Below are positions 45,326 through 57,350 of a DNA stretch of 64,000 nt, in pieces; the first letter of the stretch is position 1, and each line of letters opens with the position of its first letter. The translations under genes and the position numbers were made by a program. The notes under the pieces are model-generated. The model searched no databases. It saw only the letters and a program-made list of their open reading frames with translations, and was not told where the DNA came from. The stretch comes from Delphinus delphis (lineage: Eukaryota; Chordata; Mammalia; Artiodactyla; Delphinidae), in the NCBI RefSeq assembly GCF_949987515.2, contig NC_082692.2, positions 44,918,418-44,982,417 on the forward strand, read 5' to 3'.

Positions 45326-46519
45326 TTAACCAAAGGATTTCTTGAACTGGAGCTCCCTGTATGATGCTTAGGGGTGGGAATATTAGTTGCAGATATGGAC
45401 AATACTTTATTAACTCAAAGAGAGCCTAATTCTGCATTCCAACATGGTTGACAGTGGGACAATTCTGTGCAAGTTGGATCTCTGATCTCCCTGTAGAAAA
45501 CTCGTCTTTGCTTCAGAATGCAGTTCTCAGCTCCTCTCTGATTGGCCAGCCAGTTTGCAGTGAGGTCTCATACCTGGGTGCACATCTCCTCAGCCATCTG
45601 TAGTGTAAGATGTCAATCATTCTTACCTCAGGGACAGCATGTGATTTTAGTTTTGGAAAATTATGGTCCTGCAGAAGGATAAAGCAGGATGCCAGTGCTA
45701 AAGATATTTTAACAACACATCTTACTTTAGATGGATTCCTGTGTATATGGATTGTAAACTTAGAATTTTAAAGTACACGAATAATCTCCCAGCCTCTGAA
45801 AGCAGTTTATTTCATGCCTACTGGCTCGCTGGTTTGTATGTTCTCCTTCATAGGACAGACTGTATTATCAAGTCTGGCAGTCAAGGTTCTCAGGCGAGAT
45901 GAAACCAAAGTGTCATTGGGATAGAATAAATTGTTCAAATCAGCAGCTTCAAATCAGTCACTCTGTGAGCTGTCTGTTTTTGGTCGCTGTGGTTGTGGCA
46001 GAGAGTGGGTAATGGTGAAAAGGGGTACGATGAGCCATAACCTGGCTGGTAATTCAGCAGTTTCTCAATAAGGACAACAGTTTGGTGAGGTGATAACTCT
46101 TCTAGTTGGTGTTTTATATTTTTCAAAAGACCTGAAACTTGTACATGTACCACTCCCTCACGGCCTCTCCTAGGACCAAACCAATTCGCTTTCAACAGCT
46201 TTATCTCCCATATAAGTCCAACCAACACAGACTGACTTTTCAGATTTATTTGTGTCCTACATCACAAATGTTGAGGGACAGTGTCCATAGCAAGGTTTTA
46301 TTTTTTAACGTTTTGCGAGGTTTTATTTTAACGTCTAGTGATGACTCTCAAAGCTGAGGGAACTCGACAAGGTCAGGAGACCTAGGGCTACTTCTTGTTC
46401 CAGATTTGCAGTTTGGGCTCATTTGGATGTACTTTCATTATTTCCTGCTACCTCTGTAGACAGAATTCACAGCCTGTGGTTATATAAATGGAAACTATGT
46501 CTGGTGACATGATGTGACC
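45326..46519. other. Unrecognised sequence
   Basis: No gene or named repeat recognised. Open frames at 45935-46228 (-) and 46139-46357 (+) overlap and lack domains. Confidence 0.45.
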
Positions 46520-47344
46520 TTCCTCCTCACAGCTGGCCCTTCTCTCCCAGTCTCAATGAATGGGGCTGTCATCTGCCCAGTGGCTCATGCCAGAAACCTA
46601 GGAGCTATCCTGGCACCTTCTGATCCCCTTGGCTGTATTCAATCCATCACCAGGTCCTTCTCTTTCATTCTGAAATAGACCCTTCCTTGGCCTCCCTGGC
46701 ACCCTCTTTGTCCCCACTCCCATTAGCATTTTCCACACTGAAGCCAGAGTGATATTCTCAAAAGTTATCTATGAATGTATTAGTTCATCTCATAAATATG
46801 TTTTTAGTGCCTACTATGTGTAAGGAATACAGTGGGGAGTAAGATAAATCTCTTCCCTCATGAAAGTGCACAATGAATTATGTCGGGCTCCCAGCTCCTC
46901 CTCCTTCACTCCCCACCACCTCATATTAAAACACTTCCACAGATTTCTAGTTGTTCTTAGGTGAAAACCCAATGTCTTTCCAATGGACTTCATAACCAGG
47001 TCCCCATTCCTCTGGCCTCATCTTTTGTCAACATCCACTTTGCTCTAACCACACAACCTTGTCTCTGTTCCTTAATTATGCCACCCTCCTGCCACTTCTG
47101 GGCCTTTGCACGTGCTGTACTTCTTGCCCGAATACTTTCAGCCTCTGCTACTCATCATCAGCCCTTAGGTCTTAGTTCAAATGTCTCTTCCAAAGGGAAG
47201 TCTTCCCAGATCCACCAGGCTAGGCCACATTCTTGAATACTATGCTTTCATGGTAACATAAAAACCTATTTTGTGGCAGTCATCACAGTTATTCTTGAGA
47301 TTAGTTGATTTGTACTTGACTCCCACAAGTCTTTAAGCTTCATG
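46520..47344 (+). repeat. L2 LINE, sense, with a small antisense L2 piece
   Basis: Sense L2 text: aagccagagtgatattctca near 46742, cttctgggcctttgcacgtg near 47095, tcaaatgtctcttcc near 47177 and the 3' part to 47340. Between about 46780 and 46890 the text is antisense L2 (tttttagtgcctactatgtg near 46802), a separate or inverted piece. Confidence 0.65.
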
Positions 47345-47417
47345 AAATTTTTTTAAATGGAAGTATTGTTGATTTACAATGTTGTGTTAGTTTCTGGTGT
47401 ACAGCAAAGTGATTCAG

Positions 47418-47471
<54 letters not shown>

Positions 47472-47690
47472 TCTTTCAGATTCTTTTCCCATATAGGTTA
47501 TTACAAAATATTGAGTATAGTTCCTTGTGCTAAATAGTAGGTCCTCATTGGTTATCTATTTTATATACAGTAGTGTGTATATGTTAATCCCAAACTCCTA
47601 ATTTATTTCTCCCCCCCTTTCCCCTTTGGTAACCACAAGTTTGTTTTCTACATCTGTGAGTCAGTTTCTGTTTTGTACATAAGTTTTTTG
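47345..47690 (-). mobile_element. 5'-truncated L1 3' end
   Basis: Antisense L1 3' UTR: gttgatttacaatgttgtg near 47369 and gtgtacagcaaagtgattca near 47397, ending near 47690. Interrupted by a long TA microsatellite. Target duplication not found. Confidence 0.85.
47419..47470 (+). repeat. (TA)n microsatellite
   Basis: About 26 TA units in the L1 3' UTR at a site that holds only a short TA run in other copies (for example 26490-26502). Confidence 0.95.
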
Positions 47691-47849
47691 CCCACCTATT
47701 TTAGTCCCAGAGGTCAGTATACATCATGGGTAATAAGTGCTTAAAATGATACTTTAAAAAATAAATCATCATTTGAACAAATGGACAGACTGCATCTTAT
47801 AGAGTGGGTCTCCACTTGCTAATCCAGTCTTGGGTTGGCCACATATACT

Positions 47850-48060
47850 GATGGTGTGTGAGAGTACAGGCTCTTGCAATGCATATACCTAAGAAGCCAA
47901 TCCATTTTCTCTAATTATTAGCAAGTTATTCACCCTCTGGGGGACTCAGTTTTTGCACCAATATCATAGGGCTGTTATAAGGATTAAATGGAACAATGAC
48001 AAAAACTACTCAGCATAGTGACTGGAATGTGGTAAGCAGTCAATAAGTGATAGTCAAAAT
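47850..48060 (+). repeat. MIR SINE
   Basis: MIR core order: gcaagttattcaccctctgg near 47921, atagggctgttataaggatt near 47966, and the tail gtggtaagcagtcaataag near 48029. Confidence 0.75.
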
Positions 48061-48319
48061 GATAACAACAAATCATTATCACTTAACATGGCTTCTGTCT
48101 ACATGCTTAAGTAGTAGCCATGGCCTTTACTGCTGTCAGTGAGTTATACGTGAACGAAGTATCTCTTGGGGGAGAAAACCTTCAGAAATCTCGTGTCATC
48201 CTTCTTAGTATTTTGGACTCCACTTCCATGCAGGAGGATTTGCTAACCCTAACTCTAACTACTGTTATCCCCCAATGTCCATTCCCTTCTTCTGTTGTCA
48301 TAAAAGAACTTTTAAGGAC

Positions 48320-48745
48320 CCATACTGCCCAGAAAAAGTCCACGTTTACTAGTCTTCCTTGCATCTGGGTGTGTCCATTTGACTAAGTTCTGGCCAATGG
48401 GATAATGTTTGTGGCAGTTCTAGGAATGTTCTCCAAGAGACAGCTGGTGTATATCCCTATCCTTCTTATTATTCTCCCTTTCTGGTTGGAATGCTGGGAT
48501 GATGGCTGGACCAAGAGCTGCCATCTGTGGCTATAATGTGCCTCTGGGCATGGAGACCATGCAAAGCAGGGCTGGATTCCCAGGGCCTTTGAGGTTAAAG
48601 ACTTGTTCTGTGGAGCAGATCCACCACACAACTCTGAATTCTCTCCCTCCCAAGTTTTAAATCAGAGAGAAACAAACTTTTGTTTTGCTCAAGTCACTGT
48701 CATAGGAAGTTTTATCCACAGCCCAAAATGAATCTTAGTCAACAC
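48320..48745 (+). repeat. Ancient LTR-like repeat, unnamed
   Basis: tgactaagttctggccaatg near 48380, gggatgatggctggaccaag near 48494 and gagagaaacaaacttttg near 48665 belong to an old mammalian repeat family I cannot name. Non-coding. Confidence 0.5.
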
Positions 48746-48939
48746 AGTTCTGTACATGGAAGGAAGGAGAGTGTCCTTGCCTCCTTCCCAGCCCTGTAAA
48801 GTACTGATTCTGACTTCTGTTTTCCTCTGAGACTCCTGAGCACAATGCAATGACCAGGCTTCAGCTTTGTAGAGGCCACAAGTCTTTCTATGCCTTTCCA
48901 CACCAAGCCCATGTCAGAGTCCCAGTACATCATCTGGCT

Positions 48940-49040
48940 TGTTCACTCATTCGTTCAGACCTCAAATAGTTTTCCATTATGCACCATGGAGAAGGTACTG
49001 TCCTAGGTACTTGGGGTTCATCAGTAGGTTAAGCAGCTGA
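48940..49040 (-). repeat. L2 3' end fragment, antisense
   Basis: gttcactcattcgttcagac followed by ggtactgtcctaggtacttg is antisense L2 tail. Confidence 0.6.
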
Positions 49041-49854
49041 ACTGGGCTGTATTTGAATTGATTTCTCTTGTTTAAGTCCTAGTCTGCTCCTAATGACCTT
49101 GCGCAGAATGTCCACAGAAGAGGACCTCGCTTCCTCTTGCTTAGCCCTGGCCACTCCATGCCAGCACGAAAGAGGCCATGCTTATCACAACATCTTGGTA
49201 CCCAGGGTCAGTCTAGGTAATTTTAATGGAGCCAAACTTTCTCCCTTTTTAATGCCCTGAATTGTTGTTTATCTAGTGACTCAGATTCAAGTGGGGCTGC
49301 ACAAGAGTCTCAAATATTTCTTTATGTTTTCTTTTCTAATTCAAGCAGATAGTACACTTTGTTTTTCCTTGCCTTGGAAAAGTTAGTTTCAGAGGACTCC
49401 GGTTCTGTTTTTCAAAAGCGTAAACTATTGCGTGGGACAGGATTGCCAGAGGAAGAAATGTTGTAAGAATACCCTCTGCTTTGATCATACTCAAGATCTG
49501 GCAAGACTCAGGGAGACTGCCTTGTGGAGCACCCTGGAGGCTGTGTCCAATCTCTCCCTTTCCTCAAGTGGCCCAAAAGCAGCAGACCAGGGAACCTGAT
49601 AGGAACACACAGGTAGGTACAGGGTAATTTAGAAGTGACCCCTGTGGAGGGATGTCCAGTGACAGGAGGCATCCCCAGTGCTGGGCGCCGTTGTGATCAT
49701 AGGATTCACGGTGTTAGAGCGTGTGCACAGGGGAAGCCCCAAGAAGGAGCCTGTCAGGATGGAAGTTTGCCATTGAAATGAAGGTGGACTATAGAAAATC
49801 AAAGCATGTGTTATTTACTGCATGCCTGTTTGTGCCCCAGAGTGGAGGGGAGTG
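49041..49854. other. Unrecognised sequence
   Basis: No gene or named repeat recognised. Confidence 0.45.
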
Positions 49855-50065
49855 GAGAAGAGCTGGGCTCAGAACTGGCTCTGCTGCTCACAGGCTCTGT
49901 GACTTGGTGCAAATTAGTTAATAATGCTAACTGGGCCACAGTGATCTCATCTGGACAATGGGCAGTCATGGCATTCCTTCAGACCTTTGTTGTAAGAATC
50001 AGATTAATCTATATAGTTCTTGGCCCATAGTAAGCATTCTATGTGTTAGTAGTTTTTATGATCAC
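49855..50065 (+). repeat. MIR SINE
   Basis: MIR order: ctctgtgacttggtgcaaat near 49896, atctcatctggacaatgggc near 49944 and ggcccatagtaagcattct near 50021. Confidence 0.65.
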
Positions 50066-50664
50066 CTGTTCATGGAGGATATGCTTTTGTCTATTAGTTA
50101 TATTCTTTTTATAGATTCTTCAATAACTCTCAGAGAAAGATACTTTGGAAAAGAAATGTAAAGCTACAGTATAAGGAAAACATTGATCACTGAAAAGCAG
50201 TGGAAGTAATAATTTTTAAAGTGATTTTAAAAATCCTTAAGAAATGTTATTGAGTTCACAGAAATTTGACATTTTCTGAAAAACACTTTATTTGGAACAG
50301 TAAGAAGTACTTGTAGTAAAGAATTCTGTGTGTTGTAACATCCACTTTAATCGACGGCCAAACATTGTAGAAGCTGCTCCTTCCTCCCCTTGCAAAACAA
50401 TTCAGGAAAGACGTGCTCATGACCCATCTTCCATGGGCACCCCTGCCCTCTGGCCTTGGGGACTTTTAGTCAGAACCCGGTGTCTATGCTTGAGTAGCAC
50501 AGAATAAACATCAATGAATCTTTGTGGCTTGTCTGATTATTCCTAAAATCTCTAATGGAGTCGGGAGAAAACTTCAGTTATGTTCTGAATTTTGGTCTGG
50601 TGCTTACAAAGTCTAGTTCGTGACTTGTAAACCCTTGTGTCCTATTTAGATCCTTAGCCCGATG

Positions 50665-50830
50665 TACTAGGGCAGAGCATCTCAAACTGTAATGTGCAGT
50701 TGAACCACCTGGGGCCTTGTTAAAATGCAGGTTCTGATGCAGTTCGACTGGGTGGCCGAGATTCTGCATTTTAGACAAGCCCCCAGGTGATTCTCATGGT
50801 CAAGAACCACACTTTGAATAGCCAGGACCT
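50665..50830 (+). mobile_element. MER5A-like hAT element
   Basis: gagcatctcaaactgtaatg, ccacctggggccttgttaaa near 50706 and the mirror end ccccaggtgattctcatgg near 50781 form the MER5A pattern with degenerate ends. Confidence 0.78.
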
Positions 50831-51669
50831 AGGTTCTGACTGGAGGAATACACCAGCAGTATGCTGTGAGAGATGGGACCTGTTACCAAGGGAACTTATT
50901 GTTTCTCTCTTCCTGGAGAACTTAGCATTGAATATGTAACAGTGTGACGGGAATTTCTCTGGAGGCTGCACTCTGACAGTTACTACCCTCTCTGCAGCTT
51001 TATGATTAGATTATAGAGTCCTGTTGTGTGATATTCAGTTCCATAAACATTCATGTGCCCACCTGTTACCCAGCATCCTACCAGGTGAATAAATTTCAAA
51101 TCAATAGATTTCCAATATTCTAACATTTTTTATTTTGCTATGAGTTCACTTATAATGTTAACTGATTGAGTGGAAGGTAAAAGTACTGTCATCTGTTTCT
51201 TTTTCCTTTTATTTGACATTATTCTATAGTATTGAGTAAAATATATTTTTAGATGTAAAGTATGCATGACATGTAAGAATATTAATGCATATCTGTTAGC
51301 ATTGGAATTGACAGAGAAGCAAAATATCCAGAGGAGACTTTTGAAAGTATCAAATGGAAAATAGCATAAATGTATACAAGTATACTGTAGAATTAATAAT
51401 TGGGGGGTATATAGCACTCACCACAAGGTACTTCTCTTGGCACCCTAAATTAGGTACATTTGTCCTCCCCTACCCTAAATTATCAAGAATCATGGAATTG
51501 CAAAGAGCTGATACAAGAGAATTCCAGTTTTCATAATTCATGGGTGATACTGAGGATGGAGGGGTGTGGTGGGATAGGAATAAGGTCTTTTTCCTCCTTA
51601 GGACTTTAAAATCATGTTGGAGAGAACACGCACTCGTATGGAACCTCCAGTGAACAGTTTAAGATACTA

Positions 51670-51865
51670 TAGTACAGTGGCTCTCAGACGTTGGTCAGTG
51701 TCATAATCCCCCGGGGAACGTGGTAGGAATACAAATACAGAAATACAAATACAAATACAAATACAAATACTGCCCTTCACCAGTTTGCCGTCTTGGCTAG
51801 CCCTCCAGGTGAGATTCTGATGCCACCACAGTGTGAACCCCAATACAGTAAGCGCTTGAGTGCTC
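51670..51865 (+). mobile_element. MER5A-like element carrying an AAATAC repeat
   Basis: It begins cagtggctctcagacg and later has ccaggtgagattctgatgcc, as in MER5A. Between them lies a tandem run of aaatac units at 51729-51769. Confidence 0.6.
51729..51769 (+). repeat. (AAATAC)n short tandem repeat
   Basis: About six units with one variant; likely length-variable. Confidence 0.9.
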
Positions 51866-51899
51866 ATTCACGTGGCGGTTGAGGTTCCAGAGGAGAGAT

Positions 51900-51920
51900 G
51901 GGGTGGGGTGGGGATGGGGG
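51900..51920 (+). other. G-quadruplex motif
   Basis: Four G-runs of at least four separated by one- or two-base loops, starting ggggtggggtgggga. This fits a stable parallel quadruplex. No gene lies next to it. Confidence 0.8.
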
Positions 51921-52375
51921 CTTCGGAGAGACACACGGTGAGTGTGAGGAAGGGCCGGGAGTCAGGGATGGAGGCACCCGAGCTTGGACGGACGGGACTG
52001 CAGGGATTATCCACATGAAGTGAGGAGATGAGGTGAGATGGACTGTTTAGGGCTCAGCCTGGGTGAGGCAGGGAGACGAGAGAAGCCCAGCTTGGTGGGA
52101 AAGTAAGAACAAACTGAAATGTCTGGGGTGGGGGGAGGTGCGAGGTCAGAGGCTCAGACTTCCTCCTGGGTTATGTGGAGTTACTGAAATCTTTAAGCAG
52201 AGGAATGGCACGATACCACTTGCAAGTTAGAAGGATTGCTGTGTATTTGGTGGCTAGAAAGAGGGGCTGGGTGAAAATGCTGTGGATACTGCATGGGCAA
52301 AGAAGGATGAAATCCTGAACCAAGGCTGTGAGCGTGGAGAGGAGGCGTCAGGAGATGAAAACGCGTCCACGTAGT
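51921..52375 (-). repeat. L2 LINE, antisense
   Basis: Purine-rich antisense L2 with gaaatctttaagcagaggaa near 52187 and the following agaaggattgctgtg stretch. Interior part, degenerate. Confidence 0.5.
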
Positions 52376-52585
52376 CTGACCAGAAAGTCAACAGAGCTGG
52401 ATCAGAGCCTTTTCTTGTTAACAATTAGCTGTGTGGCCTTGGGCAAGTTACTGAGCCCCTCTGAAGCTGTTTCTTCATATTGAGAATGGCAATCACCACT
52501 ACATTCCTAGATGTAGGAAATCATGGGACAACGTGTGTAAAAGACCAACGCAGTGTCCAGCAAGGAGGATGGTATCTATTATTAT
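52376..52585 (+). repeat. MIR SINE
   Basis: A good MIR core: agctgtgtggccttgggcaa near 52427, then ctctgaagctgtttcttcat and the tail at 52555-52585. Confidence 0.8.
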
Positions 52586-52799
52586 TACAAAAAACACAAC
52601 TGGGCCTCCTTGATGGGAAAGGGGCATAAATGAGACAGAAGTGGTTCAACTTCCTGCTTTTCTTCTTTGATGTGGTCTCAACTGGGTTGGCTCCTGGCCC
52701 TGTGATGTCAATCTTCATAGCCTTCTGTTGAGCAGTTAGGAGATTTTCAAGTTTTTGAATTTAAGTCCTAAATTGGCTTTCTAGGCCTGATCTCTGATT

Positions 52800-52930
52800 T
52801 GAGCTCCATTTTAAAGAGATTTATTGAGCACTTATTATATACTGAAGGCTGTGTTTTACATGCAAAATTTTGCTTAATCCTAATTATACAATATGTATCT
52901 CATTTGATTCCCATCATAAATCACCTACTT
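52800..52930 (-). repeat. MIR fragment, antisense
   Basis: tttattgagcacttattata near 52821 and ttttgcttaatcctaattat near 52866 follow antisense MIR. Confidence 0.55.
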
Positions 52931-54589
52931 TTTCTAGCTGTTTAGTTGTGTGTATCTGTCCAACAAGTATAGAAAATCTTTTAGAGCTCTGAGAAAATTC
53001 TCCTCACCTGGAGCGTAATTTTCTGGCCAAATGTTTGCTGATCTTCTTGTAACTTAACCTGATTCTAAATCAGAGGAAATAAGAGAGAGATGAAGGAACA
53101 GAGGTGGAAAGTATATTTAGCTTCTATAAATGAGTCTCAGCTAAGTGCCTTATTTTATTTTTTAAAAACACAGGTATTCGAGTAACTGTGCAAACAATTC
53201 CTTTCCTTCTCCTCCCCCTTCCCAGTTTCTCTTAATACCAAAAATAAGGGAAGTGCTTTAAGTATTTCATTCAAGGTTAAAGTGCTATTACATTTAAAAA
53301 ATATGTCCTCTTCTCCCTGTTTACAGAAATCACAGCAGTACAGTTTTAGACAATAAAATGAATTGCAGGGATTTCAGTGGATTGCAAAGCTGGAAAAAAT
53401 TCATTAACATCTCCTTTATCCAGTAAAAAGCATGTTTGTAGTCACTGGAGAATTTAAGGGTAAAGAAAAAACTTTGAGGGAAAGCCTATTGATTTTTGCT
53501 TAATGATACAAGAAAAATGAGGTAGAATGACAAGTTCAAATTTCTCCTGTAATTTTGAAGGGATTAAAAGAATCATATCAGCACAATATTGAAACATATC
53601 CAGTAGCTGTTATTGATTGCAAAATGCAAACACAAATCAAAACTATTATAAAATATGATTATTCCCTGACAAGTTTTTCACACATATTAAACAACAAACA
53701 AACAATATTTCACTTAGCCTGGAAAGATTTGTTTTAAAGCAGCTGTTGGCCTTGCTATAGTAACTCTTGCTTTTTCCCAATGTTCTAGATGGATTATTGC
53801 TTTTATAAAACTGAAAAATATATGATTTGTGCATTAGTCAGGTTTAGGCAGAAACATGTACAACCAGCTTTCAGGGCCAAGTTTTTATTCCAACAAAAGT
53901 CTAAGAGATGATCGCTGAAGGCTTTGTATTATTTTTCCATGAAATTGAGTTTTTATGAAGGATGTTTTTATTTGATGGAACATGCAAGCTTTTTGGGAGC
54001 TATGTGGTACAAAAAGAGAGATCGTGATATGAGATACTAACCCAAAAATGCACATGCCGAACTGATTTAGGAAGTCAGTGGAGAACGTAAGCAAACATAG
54101 TCATGCGTTCTGTATCAGTTTAATATAAAGAAAGATTAATGTTTAGTCCATCTGCAATGCTGTCAATTTGGTCTATTCAGTGTTTAGAATTTAAAAGAAT
54201 CAAGAAAAAGAAAACCTAAGGAATTCAATGCAAACAATAAGTTAATCCAAGTCTTTGACCAACTTTTAAAAATAAGCTGTCCAATTAAAATAATCAACTT
54301 GGTTGCAATATGTTGACAGAATTGAAATAAAGTCTTCAAGTTTCTATAATGAGAAAATTAGGTTAAATATGCCAGTTTTCTATTTTTTCTTTACCCACAA
54401 ATCTCCCACTGACTGTGTTAACTGCTAGGCGGACGTTTCTGTTATCTATAAAACTATGATGAAACTTTATATATTTGCTTCTCTTGAGTAAGTCACTTAT
54501 CATTGATCAAATTTGGACTACTATTTAGTGTTTTCCTAATCCAAACTCTCTTTTTTGGAATTTAGACCTTTTATTACCTAATTACACAA
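52931..54589. other. Unrecognised sequence
   Basis: AT-rich; no gene or named repeat recognised. Confidence 0.45.
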
Positions 54590-55600
54590 ATAGTGGAGTT
54601 TTCCTTTATTCTCATATTTCAATTTCATAATTATTTTCGTAATGGAATTTCCACATAGTCACAAAAGCATAGAGAAAAGTATAACAAATTCCATGTGCTT
54701 TTCACTCAGCTTCAATAATTATTGAATTATTCCCATTTGTTTTACCTCTATCTCTTCATTTCTCCATCCCTCCCACTTGTCACTGGACATTTTAAAGCAG
54801 TTTAGGGGTCAATAATTGTGTATGTTCTCTTAAAAAGAAATTGTCCATTATTTTAGTTCCATCTTATTTATATTCCCTCATGTTAGTTATTGTTATTGTT
54901 GTTTGCACAGAAATACATCAACCAGTTTTATTACTCTTCTTTGCATTTTACACCCTGTTCATTCATTTTGGCTTTCATTCCCTTCTTTCTAAACTACATT
55001 TTTTAGTAGTTCTTTCAGCAAAAGTGAGTGGTTGTGACTCTGAATTCTCTGAGTCTTCATCTCAATTTTGTGTGTGTGCTCCCTGTTGAATAATATTTAT
55101 CTGGAAATAAAATACTTGGCTGACAGTTATTTTTCATAACATTTTAAAGTTATTTCCCCATTGCCTTCCAAATTCTACGGTTGCTTTTGTGAAATCAGCT
55201 ATCAATCTAGTTGCTGTTGTATCTTTCATATTCTGTCAGTTCCCTGCGATGTGTATGGCTGTGGATTTTTAGCTGGTTTATCTTGAGCTTCTTGAGTCTG
55301 AGAATTCATAGATATAATCAATTTGGAAAAATTCTTAGCTCTTACCTCTTTAAATATTGCCTCTTTCCCATTCTTTCAATTCTCTTTTTCTGGAAGCTCC
55401 TGTTTAAAAAATATTGGACTTTCTTAGTTGGTTTTTCATGATTTTTAACTTGTCTTTTATGATTTCCATCTCTGGGCTGCAGTAACTTTTTTCAGATCTA
55501 TCTTCTAGGTCTCTAATTTTCTTTTCAACTATAGATTTTATTTCCTGAAGCGCCATTTGATTTTTACCAGAACATTACTTATTACCTATTTGTTTTCACA
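54590..55600 (-). mobile_element. Old repeat sequence, mainly old L1 ORF1 / inter-ORF region
   Basis: 54840-55600 is antisense to the ORF1 end, spacer and ORF1 coiled-coil region of an old L1 (ggctgacagttatttttcat near 55117, tgagcttcttgagtctgaga near 55285, ttaaatattgcctctttccc near 55350). The first 250 bp (cttttcactcagcttcaata near 54699) is a different old repeat. No frame survives. Confidence 0.55.
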
Positions 55601-56159
55601 GTTTAACCCTCTGCGGCAGGGCAGTTAATTTCTTGTCTTATCATCATCTTCATCGTGCTGTTTTCACATTCTCTGTCAGGTTGTTTTTTAGTGACTGCAT
55701 GGTCTTCCAGCTCTAACCTCTTGTTTTTGTTTTTTGACTCCCATGGTGGGTTTGTCCCCAAGTGATTGTGACTCAGTTTAGGGGATATTTGTTTGTTGCT
55801 TTTGTTTTGTGGTAGAACTCTCCCCTGGAAGCCTGGGATGTGGGAGAATTCCTCCAGAGCAGTCTTGCATTTCCATTTATTAAGCGATCTGGGGGCAGTA
55901 CTGATCCAAGACTGACTTTTGTGGTAATTTCTCAGTTTAGAGGTCCCAGACCACAAAAGTAGAAACAATTAAAATTACAAACCTGTGTGATTTACAAATC
56001 TGGAGTTTAAATTTCTCAGGGGATACTTTTGTTTCCTTTTTTCTTATCTTGAATTCAGAGTTAGACAAGTTTCCCTGTTGTCTTACAATGTAGATTTAAA
56101 ATAAATGAATGCCTAGAATTCCTAGGCTGTCAAACATTCTACAGAAGAAATTTATGTTT
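55601..56159. other. Unrecognised sequence
   Basis: Possibly more old L1-derived text, but I cannot support it. The 121-residue minus-strand frame (55603-55968) has no recognisable domain. Confidence 0.4.
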
Positions 56160-56400
56160 ATTGGAGTGAATGTGGAAAATCTAGAAAATACACAAAGAAG
56201 AAAACAAAAATTACCTGTTACCTTACCACCAGCTGACCACTTTAACATTTCAACGTTCTTAAAGTTCTATTTTTTGTATACATTTATATATTTTTTCAAA
56301 AAATAAAACTAGATCATATATTGCACTTTATTTTATAAACATTTTCACTTAAAAATAATATACTATAATACTTCTTCTTGTCTCTAAGTATTTTTCTACA
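56160..56400. repeat. Ancient repeat fragment, unnamed
   Basis: The gaaaatctagaaaatacaca and ataaacattttcacttaaaa stretches resemble an old L1 3' UTR or related repeat. Low confidence on family. Confidence 0.35.
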
Positions 56401-56402
56401 GC

Positions 56403-56630
56403 AGGTTTTCAACTAGAGTGATTTTGCTCTCCTAGGGGACATTTGACAATATCTGGGGACAGTTTTGATTGTCATGAATGGGGAGTCCTGCTGGCATCGA
56501 ATGGATAGAGGCCAGGGATGCTGCTAAACATTTTACAATGTGCAGGACAGACACTCCCCAACCCCCAATAAAGAATTGTGGGACCCAAAATGTCAGTGGT
56601 GTTGAGGTTAAGAAACTTCTACAACATCAT
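56403..56630 (+). mobile_element. MER20 hAT element
   Basis: Nearly complete: caggttttcaactagagtg, cctaggggacatttgacaat near 56433, gatagaggccagggatgctg near 56504, ggacccaaaatgtcagtgg near 56581 and the end aggttaagaaacttc. Ends are imperfect inverted repeats. A known mammalian non-autonomous hAT. Confidence 0.85.
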
Positions 56631-56659
56631 TTTAATGGGTGCTAATAAAATTGTCCTTT

Positions 56660-56855
56660 TTTAAATTCAACTTTTTAATTGAAGTATAGTTGATTTACAA
56701 TGTTGTTAGTTTCTCATGCACTGCAAAGTGATTGTTATACGTAAATATATATATTCTTTTTCAGATTCCTTCCCATTATACATTATTACAAGATATTGAA
56801 TATAGTTATTACAAGATATTGAATATAGTTTCCTGTGCTATACAGTAGGAAAAGA
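56660..56855 (-). mobile_element. Short L1 3' end with local duplication
   Basis: Antisense L1 3' UTR: attgaagtatagttgattta near 56679, then gcaaagtgattg and tatacagtagg at the truncation. attgtcctttttt on the left and attgtctttttaa on the right may be a worn target duplication. The stretch around ttacaagatattgaatatag occurs twice in a row (56785-56830). Confidence 0.8.
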
Positions 56856-57169
56856 TTGTCTTTTTAATTTCTTTTATTCTGATCTTCAGAGTTCTTATTG
56901 ATCAAAAACTTTTGGAGCCCTTATTGTTCGTCTTGTTACTGAAGCAGTAATATATGTTGTCTTGAACTATCAATCATCTCTTTATGATACCTAACTAGTC
57001 TGTGTTCTCTCTAAGGAGCTACTTCCCTGTGCTGTGTTTGTTGATGACAAATAGGCCCATAATTCTTGTCTGACAATAATGGTGAAGGTGATTAGCAGTA
57101 TAAATAATTAGAATGCAAGACCACCTTTGTAGATCAGCAAAGTAGTGTGTTGGAACACGCTTGGACCTG

Positions 57170-57350
57170 TCATCAAATTCAAGCTCTGTTTCTTAACAAT
57201 TTTGCAGTCTGGACTTACACTTTTCTACCTTTGATTTCAATTGCAAACTGGGTATAATAATACTTAGCTTGCACATTTTTGTTAGAATTTGACAGCATGT
57301 GGGTAAAATGCCTGCTATAGTAGGAAATTAACAGTTGTTTTAAAAGTGAT
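57170..57350 (+). repeat. MIR SINE
   Basis: tttgatttcaattgcaaact near 57231 and the gggtataataatac block follow the MIR core and tail, degenerate. Confidence 0.55.

Noticed and set aside
48243..48258. Telomere-like taaccctaactctaac
   Set aside because: Only two and a half imperfect units; too short for an interstitial telomere.
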